Shown: positions 7,301 through 16,400, counted from the stretch's first letter. The stretch is 22,388 nucleotides of DNA from Oscillospiraceae bacterium (GCA_029062865.1 JAIDPG010000257.1:1-22388); one strand, 5' to 3'. The notes: generated by a model not told the origin, from the letters alone. Numbers and translations: made by a program.

Positions 7301-9106
7301 TTAATCTATGCTGCCGAGAAAACCGATTATTTCATCAGGCGTGAAGCTATTGCCCTTAAAAATGATCTTAATGTCCGTACAATCCTTAAAAGCGCTCGGC
7401 TCAATGCTCCGCATACCGTCGGGTAAAACGATTTCTTTAAGGCTTGTGCAACCCTCAAACGCATTTGCTTCAATTTCCTCAAGAGTATCGGGAAGCGTTA
7501 TGCTTTTAAGGCTTGTACAGCCGTCGAACGCAAGTTCGGCAATACTCTTGACGCCGTTGGGTACAACGATGCTTTCAAGGCTCGTGCAGTTCCTGAATGT
7601 GTTGAAACCGATTTTCTCAAGCTCCGTACCGAGGAATATCACCTCTTTTAGATTTGTGCAGCCCTCAAAGGAACCTTCCATAACATCAACGTATGTGGGA
7701 ATGGAAATGTGTGTAAGGCTTGTGCAGTACTCAAAGGTGCAGAAAAGCTCCCTGACGCTTTCCGGGATCGTGATATCGGAAAGGCTTTTGCAGCCGATGA
7801 AGGTGTAACTCAGCTTTGTAAGACCATCCGGGAGTGTTACATTTTCAAGGCTCTCGCAGCTTTGAAAAGCGCCGTCACCCAGAACTGTGATGCTGTCGGG
7901 AATATGGATGGTCTTCAGCTTGTAAAGATATGAAAAGGTTAAGTTGCCTATCCTTGTCATGCCGTCCGGAAGCGTTATCTCCTTGATATTGACTTCTTTA
8001 TCATAATCGTAAGAGGTGAACAAATTGTTTTCAATGTCATTGTCGATCTCCAGAACCTTTTTGCCGTCGATTTCGGCGGGCACGGTCAGGATTTCGTCGT
8101 TTCCGATATATTTTGTGATCCGTATTCCACCTTCGATATCAACATATTTGTAGTCTTCGTGAACGGGCTCGGAAATATTGCCCCAAATATTAGTTTTGCT
8201 TGTCGGATCAAGTTCCGATTCCATACGGCTTGTGTAGCCGCCAACGGGTTTTTTCTTCGCGTTGTTCGCGATAATAACGCCCGCCGTCACTCCGCCGCCG
8301 AGAATTGCCGCGGCGCAAGCTCCCGCGATGATTTTTGCTTTTAGCGTACCAAACATTTTTCCTCCTATGCGTCTTGCCGTATTCGCCGCGGAATTCGCGA
8401 AATTCGGATCCACGGCTGTCGAATCGGGAACATAAGGAGAATTTTGCGTGATAACGGACATAATATCAAGCACCGGCACGGAAGCCGCCTCGGCCTGCCT
8501 TGAAAGCAGCAGCGCCAAAAACGGTACGCCGACAAGCGCGTACAGCTTGTCGCCGCTTTTCTTCTCGTAGTCGAGCACACCCTTTTTGATTTTGGCGCGC
8601 GCGGCGTTGAGGCGATACTTCACAGTCCCAACGGGACAATCCATTTCCTCGGCGATCTCGGCTATCGTCAGCTCGTCGAAGTAGAACAAAATCACAGTCC
8701 GATAAAGCGTGTCGGAAAGCGTCTCGCGCATTATTTTCATCACGATCTCGCGCTTTTCCGAAGCCTCGGCGTACTCCTCGGGCAGGAAGTTTTCGTCAAC
8801 CTCCTCGAAGGTCTCCTCGTCAAGCGGCTCGCTCGGGTGCGCGCCTTTTTTAATGAGGAAATCCTTGCAGAGGTTAGCGGCGATGCGCTTTATCCACGGC
8901 TCAAACCTCTCGGGGTTTTCGAGCGTTTTGAGCTTCGCGAACGCCGTGATGTACGTATTCTGCGTCATATCCTCCGCGTCCTGCGCGTTCTTCAAAAGGG
9001 AAACGCACGTGAAATAAACCGCGCGGCAAGTGCTTCTGTAAAGTTCGTCAAACGCCGCCGCGTCGCCGTCCAGAGCGCGGGGCACAATGCTTTTGTAGTC
9101 TGTCAT
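7301..9106 (-). CDS. ECF sigma factor fused through a membrane helix to BspA-type leucine-rich repeats
   Basis: The 601-residue protein starts at ATG 9106 behind AAGGAGA. The in-frame upstream extension to 9196 is rejected because it would run through the putative promoter. Residues 1-180 are a complete ECF sigma factor: region 2 with DAEDMTQNTYITAF (about 43-56) and region 4 with LTIAEIAEEMDCPVGTVKYR (about 146-165). A linker with a weakly hydrophobic stretch (about 189-203) leads to a transmembrane helix (about 258-281, AGACAAAILGGGVTAGVIIA). Residues about 350-595 are tandem LRR_5 repeats of the IxxYAFxxCxSLxxIxxP type, for example AFEGCTSLKEIVLPDG. The sensor and transcription factor are thus one chain. 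How the sigma part is freed (proteolysis or activity at the membrane) is unknown. An ECF-like promoter motif directly upstream suggests it reads its own gene. Confidence 0.9.
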   Translation of the reverse strand: MTDYKSIVPRALDGDAAAFDELYRSTCRAVYFTCVSLLKNAQDAEDMTQNTYITAFAKLKTLENPERFEPWIKRIAANLCKDFLIKKGAHPSEPLDEETFEEVDENFLPEEYAEASEKREIVMKIMRETLSDTLYRTVILFYFDELTIAEIAEEMDCPVGTVKYRLNAARAKIKKGVLDYEKKSGDKLYALVGVPFLALLLSRQAEAASVPVLDIMSVITQNSPYVPDSTAVDPNFANSAANTARRIGGKMFGTLKAKIIAGACAAAILGGGVTAGVIIANNAKKKPVGGYTSRMESELDPTSKTNIWGNISEPVHEDYKYVDIEGGIRITKYIGNDEILTVPAEIDGKKVLEIDNDIENNLFTSYDYDKEVNIKEITLPDGMTRIGNLTFSYLYKLKTIHIPDSITVLGDGAFQSCESLENVTLPDGLTKLSYTFIGCKSLSDITIPESVRELFCTFEYCTSLTHISIPTYVDVMEGSFEGCTNLKEVIFLGTELEKIGFNTFRNCTSLESIVVPNGVKSIAELAFDGCTSLKSITLPDTLEEIEANAFEGCTSLKEIVLPDGMRSIEPSAFKDCTDIKIIFKGNSFTPDEIIGFLGSID

Positions 9107-9159
9107 TTTTTTCTCCTTTTTTCCCGCGGGCAAGCTGTCTAGAATACTTGTCCTTTTAT

Positions 9160-9187
9160 AAGACGATTTTCGAAGGGAAAAGGTTGG
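9160..9187 (-). promoter_or_regulatory. Candidate ECF-type (autoregulatory) promoter
   Basis: On the minus strand CCAACC (9182-9187) is followed after 16 bases by CGTCTT (9160-9165). This is the AAC...CGTC pattern of Bacillus ECF promoters such as those of sigma W, M and X. No convincing sigma-A promoter was found in this gap. The leader to ATG 9106 would be about 47 bases. Confidence 0.5.
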
Positions 9188-9213
9188 GTTTTTCAAGTTC
9201 TTTTGAGAATTTT

Positions 9214-9239
9214 AATCCCCCGCGCCGCGGGGGATTTTT
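9214..9239. terminator. GC-rich hairpin, terminator-like
   Basis: A 10-bp stem (9214-9223 with 9227-9236, loop GCC) lies just past the metH stop. The T tract follows on the plus side; the minus side has only ATTAAAATT. It probably ends metH transcription but is the wrong way round for a classic terminator. It belongs to the CCCCCGC-type palindromes repeated in this window. Confidence 0.55.
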
Positions 9240-9241
9240 GT

Positions 9242-11623
9242 TTAATTACCGAAAACAGATTTCGCGATATCACAGGATTCCTTCGCGTCCTTCGCGTAAA
9301 AATCCGCGCCGATCTGCTTCGCGTATTCGGGCGTGAGCACCGCGCCGCCTACCATTACCTTGCAGTCTAAATCTGCCTCGCGGAGGAGTGCGATCGTCTT
9401 CTCCATGCTGCCGAGCGTCGTAGTCATCAGCGCCGACAAGCCCACAAGCTTCACGTTCTGCTCGCGCGCGGTATTCACAACAAGCTCGTAGGGCACGTCC
9501 TTGCCGAGGTCGATAACGTCATAGCCGTAGTTCTCGAGCAGAACTTTGACGATGTTTTTGCCGATGTCGTGAATGTCGCCCTTGACGGTCGCGAGGATTA
9601 TCTTGCCTTTTGAAACGCTCTTTTCGCCGGACTTCGCGAGGTGGTTTTTTATCACCTCAAAGCAGCTTTGTGCCACGCCCGCGCTTAAAATCAGCTGCGG
9701 CAGGAAAATCTTGCCGCTCTCGAAATCCGCGCCCGTTTTGTCAAGCGCGGGGATAAGCGTGCCGTTTATTATCGTCATCGGGTCGGAGGTTTTCAGCATT
9801 TCTTCCGTGAGCCGCGCGCCCTCGGCTTTGAGCCCCGTCGCGATCGCGTATTCAAGCGTTATCTCCTCGTGAGCGGCGGGCTTTGCCTGCCCGACTTTGG
9901 ATGAATTTTCCCCGCCGTAAGCCGCCACATACTCCAGAGAGTTCTTATCGTAACCCGCGAGCACGTTGAACGCCCGCACCGCGCCCACCATATCGGGAAC
10001 GTTCGGGTTGATGATAGGCAGATCGAGCCCGTTTGTAAGCGCCATTGTAAGGAAGTTGTGCGTGACGATAACGCGCTCCGGCAGCCCGAAGCTGATGTTG
10101 GAAACCCCCAGCACGGTTTTAAGCCCGAGCTCCGTTTTCACGCGCCGAACCGCCTCCAGCGTCACGGGCGCGGCGGACTGCTCCGCCGAAACGGTGAGCG
10201 TCAGGCAGTCGATGAAAACATTCTCGCGCGGTATTCCGAGGGCGAGCGCGCGGTCGAGTATCCGCTTGGCTATCGCGAAACGCCCCTCGACGGTTTTCGG
10301 GATTCCGTCCTCGTCCAGGCAAAGCCCCACGACGCACGCGCCGTATTTCTTCACGAGCGGCAGAACCGTTTGAAGCGACTTTTCCTCGCCGTTGACGGAA
10401 TTCACGACCGCCTTGCCGTTGTACACCCGCAGCGCCTTTTCGAGGACTTCCGGGATAGTGCTGTCGACTTGGAGCGGCGCGTCGGTAACGCCTTGGATAG
10501 CCTTCACCGCCCGCGTCATCATCGCGCCCTCGTCGATGCCCGGCAGCCCGACGTTCACGTCGAGAATATCCGCGCCGCCCTGCGTCTGTTCAATAGCCTG
10601 TCCGAGAATGTAGTCGATATCGTCCGCAAGCAGCGCCTCTTTAAAGCGCTTTTTCCCTGTCGGATTTATACGCTCGCCGATTATCCGCGGGCGGTTTATC
10701 ACTACCGTTCTGGAAGCCGAGCAGCACGCTGCGGGTATCTCGCGCGTGATTTTTTTATATGAATGTTGACTTAACATCTCGCGCAGCTCGCGGATATAAT
10801 CGGGATTTGTCCCGCAGCAGCCTCCGAAAAACCTCACCCCGAGCGGCACGATTTTCTCAACAAATTCCGCAAACCGCTTTGGATCTACGTTATATTCTCC
10901 GGTAAGCGGGTCGGGAAGCCCCGCGTTGGGCTTAAGCACCACCGGAAGATTTGTCCAGCGGCAAAGTTCCTCGGCGATCGGGTACAGCTCCGCGGGACCC
11001 AGCGAGCAGTTCACGCCGATTGCGTCCACGCCAAGCCCCTCGAGCGTCAGCGCCATTGAGCTGATTGCGCAGCCCGTGAACGTCCGCATATTTTCCTCAA
11101 ATGTCATCGTGCAGATTATCGGGAGCTCGGAGTTTTCCTTTGCGGCGAGCACCGCCGCCTTCAGCTCGTACAAGTCCGTCATCGTTTCAAAAACGATAAT
11201 GTCCGCCTCGCTGCCCGCCGTGATCTCCTCCTTGAAGATCTCGTAAGCCTCCTCGAACGTCAGCGTGCCCGTCGGCTCTAAAAGCTGCCCGATAGGTCCT
11301 ATGTCGAGCGCGACGAGAGCGTTCGGGTTCGCGCTCTCTGCGACCGCCCTTTTCGCGTTCAGAATCCCCGCGCGGACAACACGCTCGACAGAATACCCAC
11401 AGCGCTCCAGCTTATGCCGATTTGCCCCGAACGTATTCGCGTAAACAATATCCGCCCCCGCCGCGATGTATTCCTTGTGAATATCGATAAGCGTCTGCGG
11501 GCTTTCGAGGTTCAGCGCCTCGGGCGTGTCGCCGGGTTTTAGTCCGCGAGCCTGAAGCATTGTACCCATGCCGCCATCTAATAGAATAAAATCATTTTTC
11601 TCAAGTAGGTTTCTGAAATCCAT
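9242..11623 (-). CDS. metH: Cobalamin-dependent methionine synthase, short form lacking the activation domain
   Basis: The 793-residue enzyme transfers a methyl group from methyltetrahydrofolate through cobalamin to homocysteine, making methionine in the cytoplasm. The homocysteine domain (about 1-290) has the zinc cysteines in GVNCS (Cys206) and FFGGCCGT (Cys269, Cys270). A pterin-binding domain begins with RIIGERINPTGKKR (about 313-326) and spans to about 570. The cobalamin cap and binding domains follow, with the axial-ligand motif DIHDIG (683-688, His685). E. coli MetH is about 1,227 residues; here the C-terminal AdoMet/reactivation domain is absent and is supplied by the upstream gene. 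I chose ATG 11623, which has TGAGGA eight bases upstream, over the in-frame ATG at 11638. The cotranscribed activation protein and nearby riboswitch place it in a B12-use block. Confidence 0.95.
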   Translation of the reverse strand: MDFRNLLEKNDFILLDGGMGTMLQARGLKPGDTPEALNLESPQTLIDIHKEYIAAGADIVYANTFGANRHKLERCGYSVERVVRAGILNAKRAVAESANPNALVALDIGPIGQLLEPTGTLTFEEAYEIFKEEITAGSEADIIVFETMTDLYELKAAVLAAKENSELPIICTMTFEENMRTFTGCAISSMALTLEGLGVDAIGVNCSLGPAELYPIAEELCRWTNLPVVLKPNAGLPDPLTGEYNVDPKRFAEFVEKIVPLGVRFFGGCCGTNPDYIRELREMLSQHSYKKITREIPAACCSASRTVVINRPRIIGERINPTGKKRFKEALLADDIDYILGQAIEQTQGGADILDVNVGLPGIDEGAMMTRAVKAIQGVTDAPLQVDSTIPEVLEKALRVYNGKAVVNSVNGEEKSLQTVLPLVKKYGACVVGLCLDEDGIPKTVEGRFAIAKRILDRALALGIPRENVFIDCLTLTVSAEQSAAPVTLEAVRRVKTELGLKTVLGVSNISFGLPERVIVTHNFLTMALTNGLDLPIINPNVPDMVGAVRAFNVLAGYDKNSLEYVAAYGGENSSKVGQAKPAAHEEITLEYAIATGLKAEGARLTEEMLKTSDPMTIINGTLIPALDKTGADFESGKIFLPQLILSAGVAQSCFEVIKNHLAKSGEKSVSKGKIILATVKGDIHDIGKNIVKVLLENYGYDVIDLGKDVPYELVVNTAREQNVKLVGLSALMTTTLGSMEKTIALLREADLDCKVMVGGAVLTPEYAKQIGADFYAKDAKESCDIAKSVFGN

Positions 11624-11659
11624 ATCGTTTGTCCTCATTTTTAATTTTTCCGACTTGTT

Positions 11660-11696
11660 TTTCGTTTTCCCCCGCCGCAGGCAGGGGAAAACGAAA
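11660..11696. repeat. Long GC-core hairpin between the two methionine synthase genes
   Basis: A 13-bp stem (11660-11672 with 11684-11696) encloses a smaller GCC-GCA-GGC hairpin. No T tract follows on the minus strand, so it may attenuate or protect mRNA rather than stop transcription. Its core resembles the palindrome at 12452-12487. Confidence 0.6.
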
Positions 11697-11729
11697 GTTT
11701 GTTAATAGAATGAAAAGCAGGATCTGCCT

Positions 11730-12392
11730 CTAACCGCAATGCTCTCCGCGTTTGCGGAATTCGCATTTTTCGCGAATTAGGCAGGTTGAACACCCGCGCG
11801 TTTTCGGCGTTAGCTCGCGTTCCGAGATTCCGATGATCGCCGTTACGGATTTTCGCGGGATCAAAATCAGGCTGTCCGTGACGGTGAGACCTATTCGCTT
11901 TTGTGCGTTCAGAACGTCAAGAAAATCGCGCTGGATCTCCAGCGGCAAGTCGCCGTAGCCGGGGGAGAAGCGCCACGTGAAATGCGCCCCCGCAAGCCGC
12001 GCTTTGATCTCCTCCTCCGCAAGGTCGCACACCTGCTCGACCGCCGCGCTCGCGAGCGCGTCCGCGACGAACGCCTTTTCCATAGCGCTGCTTTCAAGCT
12101 CGCGGAGCACGCGATCCACTCCGCCTCCGAGCGTCACCGCCATAAGCGCGCATTTCCCGCAGCCCTCTAAATGCCCGCGGATACTCTCTCCCGCGAGCTT
12201 CAGCGGCGTGCCACATACAAAAATTTCCTCGCCGTGTTCAATGTCGAAAACCGCATAAACGAGCTTCGGACTTATCGCCGAGAGCAGCCGCGCCTCGCAT
12301 TCGTCCGCAAGCCCGCGAAGCTGTTCCGTCAGCTCTCCGCGCTGCCCCATATACCGAAACGCCTCGTCGCGGTTGATTTTTTCGAGCTTCAC
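11730..12392 (-). CDS. Stand-alone methionine synthase activation (AdoMet-binding) protein
   Basis: The 220-residue protein matches the C-terminal reactivation domain of long MetH proteins. The core is RFSPGYGDLPLEIQ (141-154), with the RxxxGY AdoMet-binding pattern, then RIGLTVTDSLILIPRKSV (166-183). This domain rescues oxidised cob(II)alamin by reductive methylation from AdoMet. Here it is a separate chain acting in trans on the short MetH encoded next. A C-terminal cluster Cys201-x2-Cys204-x5-Cys210-x8-Cys219, not part of E. coli MetH, could bind iron-sulfur and deliver electrons (inference). The GTG start at 12392 follows directly from the promoter at 12415-12443, which leaves a leader of only about 16 bases; the longer in-frame extension to 12563 is therefore rejected. 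Confidence 0.88.
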   Translation of the reverse strand: MKLEKINRDEAFRYMGQRGELTEQLRGLADECEARLLSAISPKLVYAVFDIEHGEEIFVCGTPLKLAGESIRGHLEGCGKCALMAVTLGGGVDRVLRELESSAMEKAFVADALASAAVEQVCDLAEEEIKARLAGAHFTWRFSPGYGDLPLEIQRDFLDVLNAQKRIGLTVTDSLILIPRKSVTAIIGISERELTPKTRGCSTCLIREKCEFRKRGEHCG

Positions 12393-12414
12393 TAAATCAC
12401 ATCCAATCAATTCA

Positions 12415-12443
12415 ATTATAGCAGATTTCGGCAGGTTTGTCAA
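12415..12443 (-). promoter_or_regulatory. Sigma-A promoter of the activation protein/metH operon
   Basis: Minus-strand TTGACA (12438-12443), 17 bases, TATAAT (12415-12420): a consensus promoter with a start near 12408. Confidence 0.88.
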
Positions 12444-12451
12444 TGTTTGAA

Positions 12452-12487
12452 CCGCATTTTCCCCCGCCGCAGGCGGGGGAAATGCGG
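12452..12487. repeat. GC-rich near-perfect palindrome
   Basis: Arms 12452-12468 and 12472-12487 pair over 16 positions with one bulged T and loop GCA. It sits just upstream of the operon promoter. Its core, CCCCCGCC-GCA-GGCGGGGG, recurs in altered form at 11660-11696. Neither flank has a clear T tract. Confidence 0.65.
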
Positions 12488-12498
12488 CGAGAATAACA

Positions 12499-12529
12499 AA
12501 CCGCCCTCGCGGTATTTCGCGGGGCGGTT
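12499..12529 (-). terminator. Terminator of the DUF4430 lipoprotein gene
   Basis: Stem AACCGCCC/GGGCGGTT (12499-12506 with 12522-12529) followed on the minus strand by TTTGTTATTC. It lies six bases past the lipoprotein stop. Confidence 0.65.
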
Positions 12530-12534
12530 GGGAT

Positions 12535-13140
12535 TTATGCGGCTGCGTCCATCGCCGAAACATACATCAGCTCGTAAGCGTCGCCGTCGGTAATTGTGAT
12601 TGACGAAGCGCCCACGGCAGTCGGAACGCCGTTCTGAAGCAAGCTCCAGTAGGACTGGTCGACGCTGTAATCGGCGAGCACGCCGTTCACGCGCTTGATG
12701 TACAAGCCGTACTCGCTGTCGTCGCCCTCGGCGAGCCCCGTTTCAACGAGCATCTCGGCGAGATTGTCCTTGTCGGACTTCACGGTGATAACGACACTCT
12801 TGCCGTCAATCGTCACGGTGATGAGCGCGGTGTGCGCTCCCGAGCCGATTTCCGCGTCCTCGGTGTAAGTCGCCGAGCTCCAGAGCCCCGCGTCCGTTCC
12901 CGCGGGAGCGCTCGATTCACCGCTTGAAACAGCGGAGCTCTCGCTTGAAATCGCGCTTTCGGGGCTTTCGCTCGAATTGCCCGCGCTTTCCACGCCTGTT
13001 GACGAATTCCCGCCCGCGCCGCTTACGACCGTCGAGATTACCGAAGCCGAAGATTCGGGAGCCGTTTTCTCCCCGCACGCCGTGAGCGTCACGGAAACCG
13101 CGCAGAGCAGAGCCGCAAGGGCTGTTCTTGTTTTTTTCAT
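12535..13140 (-). CDS. DUF4430 (transcobalamin C-terminal-like) lipoprotein
   Basis: The 201-residue protein begins at ATG 13140 behind AGAGG. A lysine-rich start and hydrophobic core end in the lipobox LTAC (Cys22), so it should be lipid-anchored outside the membrane. A Ser/Gly/Glu linker (about 28-85) projects the domain from the surface. Residues about 100-195 resemble DUF4430, the fold related to the transcobalamin C-terminal domain, with QSYWSLLQNGVPTAVGAS and ITDGDAYELMY as typical features. A promoter, a cobalamin riboswitch-like leader and a ribosome-site hairpin precede it, and the methionine synthase operon follows. I infer capture of cobalamin or a related corrinoid at the cell surface. 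The longer in-frame extension to 13272 is rejected because it would translate the riboswitch. Confidence 0.85.
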   Translation of the reverse strand: MKKTRTALAALLCAVSVTLTACGEKTAPESSASVISTVVSGAGGNSSTGVESAGNSSESPESAISSESSAVSSGESSAPAGTDAGLWSSATYTEDAEIGSGAHTALITVTIDGKSVVITVKSDKDNLAEMLVETGLAEGDDSEYGLYIKRVNGVLADYSVDQSYWSLLQNGVPTAVGASSITITDGDAYELMYVSAMDAAA

Positions 13141-13148
13141 TTTGTTTA

Positions 13149-13177
13149 CCTCTTTTCGATTTATTTGCTCGAAAAGA
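13149..13177 (-). promoter_or_regulatory. Ribosome-site sequestering hairpin
   Basis: TCTTTTCGA (13169-13177) pairs perfectly over nine bases with TCGAAAAGA (13151-13159), whose last three bases are part of the AGAGG ribosome site (13149-13153). It is a plausible translational expression platform for the riboswitch immediately upstream. Confidence 0.55.
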
Positions 13178-13184
13178 AATGCGC

Positions 13185-13345
13185 TCCGCTCCGCATTGTC
13201 CCGGAACGATCGCGCAGTGTCACAACGGGGCGGGCATTCCGGCTCGCGGCGCTTGCAATACGCGCCGCACACGATAGTGACTGCTGTCGGAGATTCTCAC
13301 TCCGTTCCCCCGCCGCCTTGCGCCGCTTCAAGAGCGGCGTTCGGC
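13185..13345 (-). promoter_or_regulatory. Cobalamin riboswitch (probable)
   Basis: Read on the minus strand, the 230-base leader shows the ordered cobalamin aptamer elements. GGCGGGGGAA (13305-13314) is followed by GGAGTGAGAATCTCC, like the conserved GGTGnnAATCC, and then ACAGCAGTCACT (13276-13287), like the B12-box GCnACT. After a variable GCGGCGC...GCGCCGC arm comes GAGCCGGAATGCCCGCC (13229-13245), like the conserved 3' part AGCCnGGAnACCnGCC. The GGCGGG and CCCGCC ends pair. An accessory hairpin lies at 13321-13339. Cobalamin binding would normally repress the downstream gene. Boundaries are approximate and the match was made by eye. Confidence 0.75.
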
Positions 13346-13382
13346 AAATAAAAAATCCGCTGCGTTTCTTCTGAACTTTTTT

Positions 13383-13412
13383 ATTATAGCACGAGCGGGG
13401 GAGATTTGTCAA
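13383..13412 (-). promoter_or_regulatory. Sigma-A promoter of the riboswitch-DUF4430 transcript
   Basis: Minus-strand TTGACA (13407-13412), 18 bases, TATAAT (13383-13388). The start near 13376 leaves a leader of about 235 bases, room for the riboswitch. Confidence 0.85.
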
Positions 13413-13415
13413 GGG

Positions 13416-13448
13416 CAAAAAGCAACTCCCCTATGGGGTAGGGGAGTT
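13416..13448 (-). terminator. Terminator of the hybrid histidine kinase gene
   Basis: Stem AACTCCCC/GGGGAGTT (13424-13431 with 13441-13448), then GCTTTTTG on the minus strand, 13 bases beyond the kinase stop. Confidence 0.75.
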
Positions 13449-13460
13449 TGGCTATTACCT

Positions 13461-16400
13461 TTACTGCCTGTTCAAGATATTATCCAGCGCCTCGAACAGC
13501 TTATCTATCTCGATAGGCTTTGAGAGATGTCCGTCCATTCCGGCTTCCTCTGCCTCGCGCTTATCCTCATCGAAGGCGTTCGCCGTCATCGCGAGGATCG
13601 GGATTTTCCGAAGCTCCTCGTCGGGGAGGTTTCTGATACGCTTTGTCGCCTCATAGCCGTTCATCACGGGCATTTGCACGTCCATAAGCACCACGCCGTA
13701 ATACCCGGGAGCAGACGCGCTCACCTTTTCGAGCGCCTCCTGTCCGTTGAACGCCAGCTCCACCTCAAAGCCCGCCTCGGTGAGAAGCGTCGCGGCTATC
13801 TCGCGGTTGAGCTCGTTGTCCTCCGTCAGGAGAATACGCCCCGTGCGGAGCTTCTTTTTCTCCGAAGCGTCGGGGCTTTCCGTCCGTGAAACGTTTTCAA
13901 GACATCTCTTGAGCTCCGACATAAACATCGGCTTGGAGCAGAACGCCGAAACGCCCGCCTCGCGCGCTTCTTCCTCGTATTCCGTCCAGTCGTAAGCCGT
14001 AAGCACGATAACGGGAACGTTGTCGCCCGTCTCGCGCCGAATTCTCCGAACTACCTCAATGCCGTTCATATCGGGCAAAAAGCAGTCGATTATGTAAACC
14101 GCGTAGCAGTCGCCGCGCTGAACAGCCTGCTTTGTGCGGAGTATCGCCTCCTTGCCCGAAAGCGTCCACTCGGCTCTCATTCCAAGCTCCCCGAGCATTG
14201 CGGTCACGCTGTCGCAGGTGTTGAAGTCGTCGTCAACAACAAGCGCGTGCCGTCCGCGGTATTCCGCAAGCTCGATGTGCTCCGTCGTGAGCTTTTTCAG
14301 CGTTTTAAACTCGAATTTAAGCGTTATCGTCGTGCCCTCGCCCGGTGCGCTGTCGACGTTTATCGTGCCGCCCATCATATCGACGATGTTTTTCGTGATC
14401 GTCATTCCGAGCCCCGTGCCCTGAATTCCGCTTGCGGTGGTGTTGCGCTCGCGCTCAAACGGCTCGAACAGGTGCTTTACAAACTCCTCGCTCATGCCCA
14501 TGCCGTTGTCGCTCACAACGAACTCAAACAGCGAGCAGCCCTCGGTCTCGCACTCCGTTTCGGACGTTCTGAGAGAAACGCGCCCGTTTGGCTGGGTGTA
14601 TTTCACTGCGTTCGACAGCAGGTTCAGCAGCACCTGATTTAAGTGCAGCCTGTCGCACATGATCTCCTCGCTGCGTACATTCGCGGTGTCAAGACGGAAA
14701 TCTATCTGCTTTTTCTGAATTTCCGGGCGCATCATATTGCAAAGCCCGTGCAGGATCTCGGGAAGCGAGCAAGGCTTCTCCTCAAGCCGCATTTTCCCGC
14801 TTTCGATCCGCGACATATCCAGCACGTCGTTTATCAAATTCAGCAGATGATTTCCCGAAACGGTTATCTTTTTGAGATAGCCCTCAACGTGGTCGCGCTC
14901 GTCGATATGCGTAAGCGCGAGCGTCGTGAAGCCCATGATCGCGTTCATCGGCGTGCGGATATCGTGCGACATATTTGACAGGAATACGCTCTTCGCCTTG
15001 TTCGCGCGGTTCGCTTGTTCGAGGGCGCTTTCGAGCGCCTCCTTGTGCTCCATTTCGCTGCGGAGTTCCTCGTCCACGCTGCGAATTCCCAGAACGAAAT
15101 CTATCTTGCTTTTGCTCGAGCCGACGCGCACGGCTTTTATCTGATAATACTGTGCGCCCTCGTTCTCGCAACCCGTAGACAGATAGTTGATGAAATGCGA
15201 GCTCTTTTCGGAGAGCTCCTTTTTGAGATTAACGCGGGAGCAGTTCTGCAAAAAGCGCTCGCGGTCGTTTTCGCTTACGCGCTCATCGCAGTATTTTCCG
15301 ATAACATCATCGAAATTCACCTTTTCCGTGAAAATGTTTTCAAGACCGGAGCCCTCTAAGCCTCTCGAATAAACCGTGTTGCCATCGCCCGTGTTAAGGT
15401 CGAAATAGCAAACCACGCTGTAATCAGCCGCGAGCACGGACAAAAGCTCGTTCGATATGCGTTCGCGCTCCAGCGTTTCGTTATGTCGCGCGGTGATGTC
15501 AAGCAGATACCGCTGGTAAAAATATCTCCCGTTTTCATATCTGAGCTTAATATTACCAAGCACGTGAACGACCTTTCCGTCCGCGTGAGTTACGGAATAC
15601 TCAACATTCACGCTGTCATCGGGATTTTTAAGCGTCTTTATCTTCTCGGCGAGCATTTTCTTGTCGCTTTCGGAAACGGAATCCGCTATGTAATTAAAGC
15701 CATTTGCCATAAGCTCGTCAGCGGTCTCATAGCCTAGGATCCTGAGGGCGGTCTTGTTGATGTAATAGACCTCCTTGCCGTTTATCGAGTGCCACATCAT
15801 ACCGCAGTCGACCGACGCGAACATACTTTCGAACATCTTGTTTTTCGAGAGAATATCGCTCTCAAACGCGCGCTCCTTCGTAATATCCAGCGCGAAGCCC
15901 ACCGTTCCCATAACGGTGCCGTCGATGTCGCGCAGCGCGGTTTTATACGCCGTCAGGACGCGCTCGCCCTTTTCGGAAGCCACGTGCTCCTCGCTTGTGA
16001 CGGTGCCCTTGTCCTCCATTGCGCGGTTATCGCTGTCTATACAAGCGGGGTCGTCGCCCTCCACGCCCCAGATATAAGCGTGCAATTTGCCGATGACATC
16101 GCTGCGCTCTTTATTTACAACGCGGCAGAACTCTGTGTTTACCTTTTCGTGGACGCCGTCGCGCGACTTAAACCACACCATACTCGGGATATTGTCAATA
16201 AGCGTGTCGAGATAGATCTCGTTTTGGCAGCTTTGCATATAGCTCTCGCGTCGAGCGGCGGCGGCTCTGAACCTGAACCGAAGCTCCGCGTCGCTTAAAG
16301 CGCCGCTCCAGATATCGCAAACGCCTTCAATGCTCAAAACATCGTCGGCGCTGCCGCAAACAACGATATAATCCGCGTCGGCGCGCTTTTCGCCTGCAAG

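Noticed and set aside
11639..11729. Possible cobalamin or SAM riboswitch directly before metH
   Set aside because: The gap is too short and contains only a simple hairpin; no conserved aptamer words are present.
13141..13272. N-terminal extension of the DUF4430 lipoprotein
   Set aside because: It covers the riboswitch-like leader and would bury the lipoprotein signal peptide.
13161..13418. Minus-strand open frame in the DUF4430 leader
   Set aside because: It overlaps the promoter and riboswitch elements and shows no recognisable protein features.
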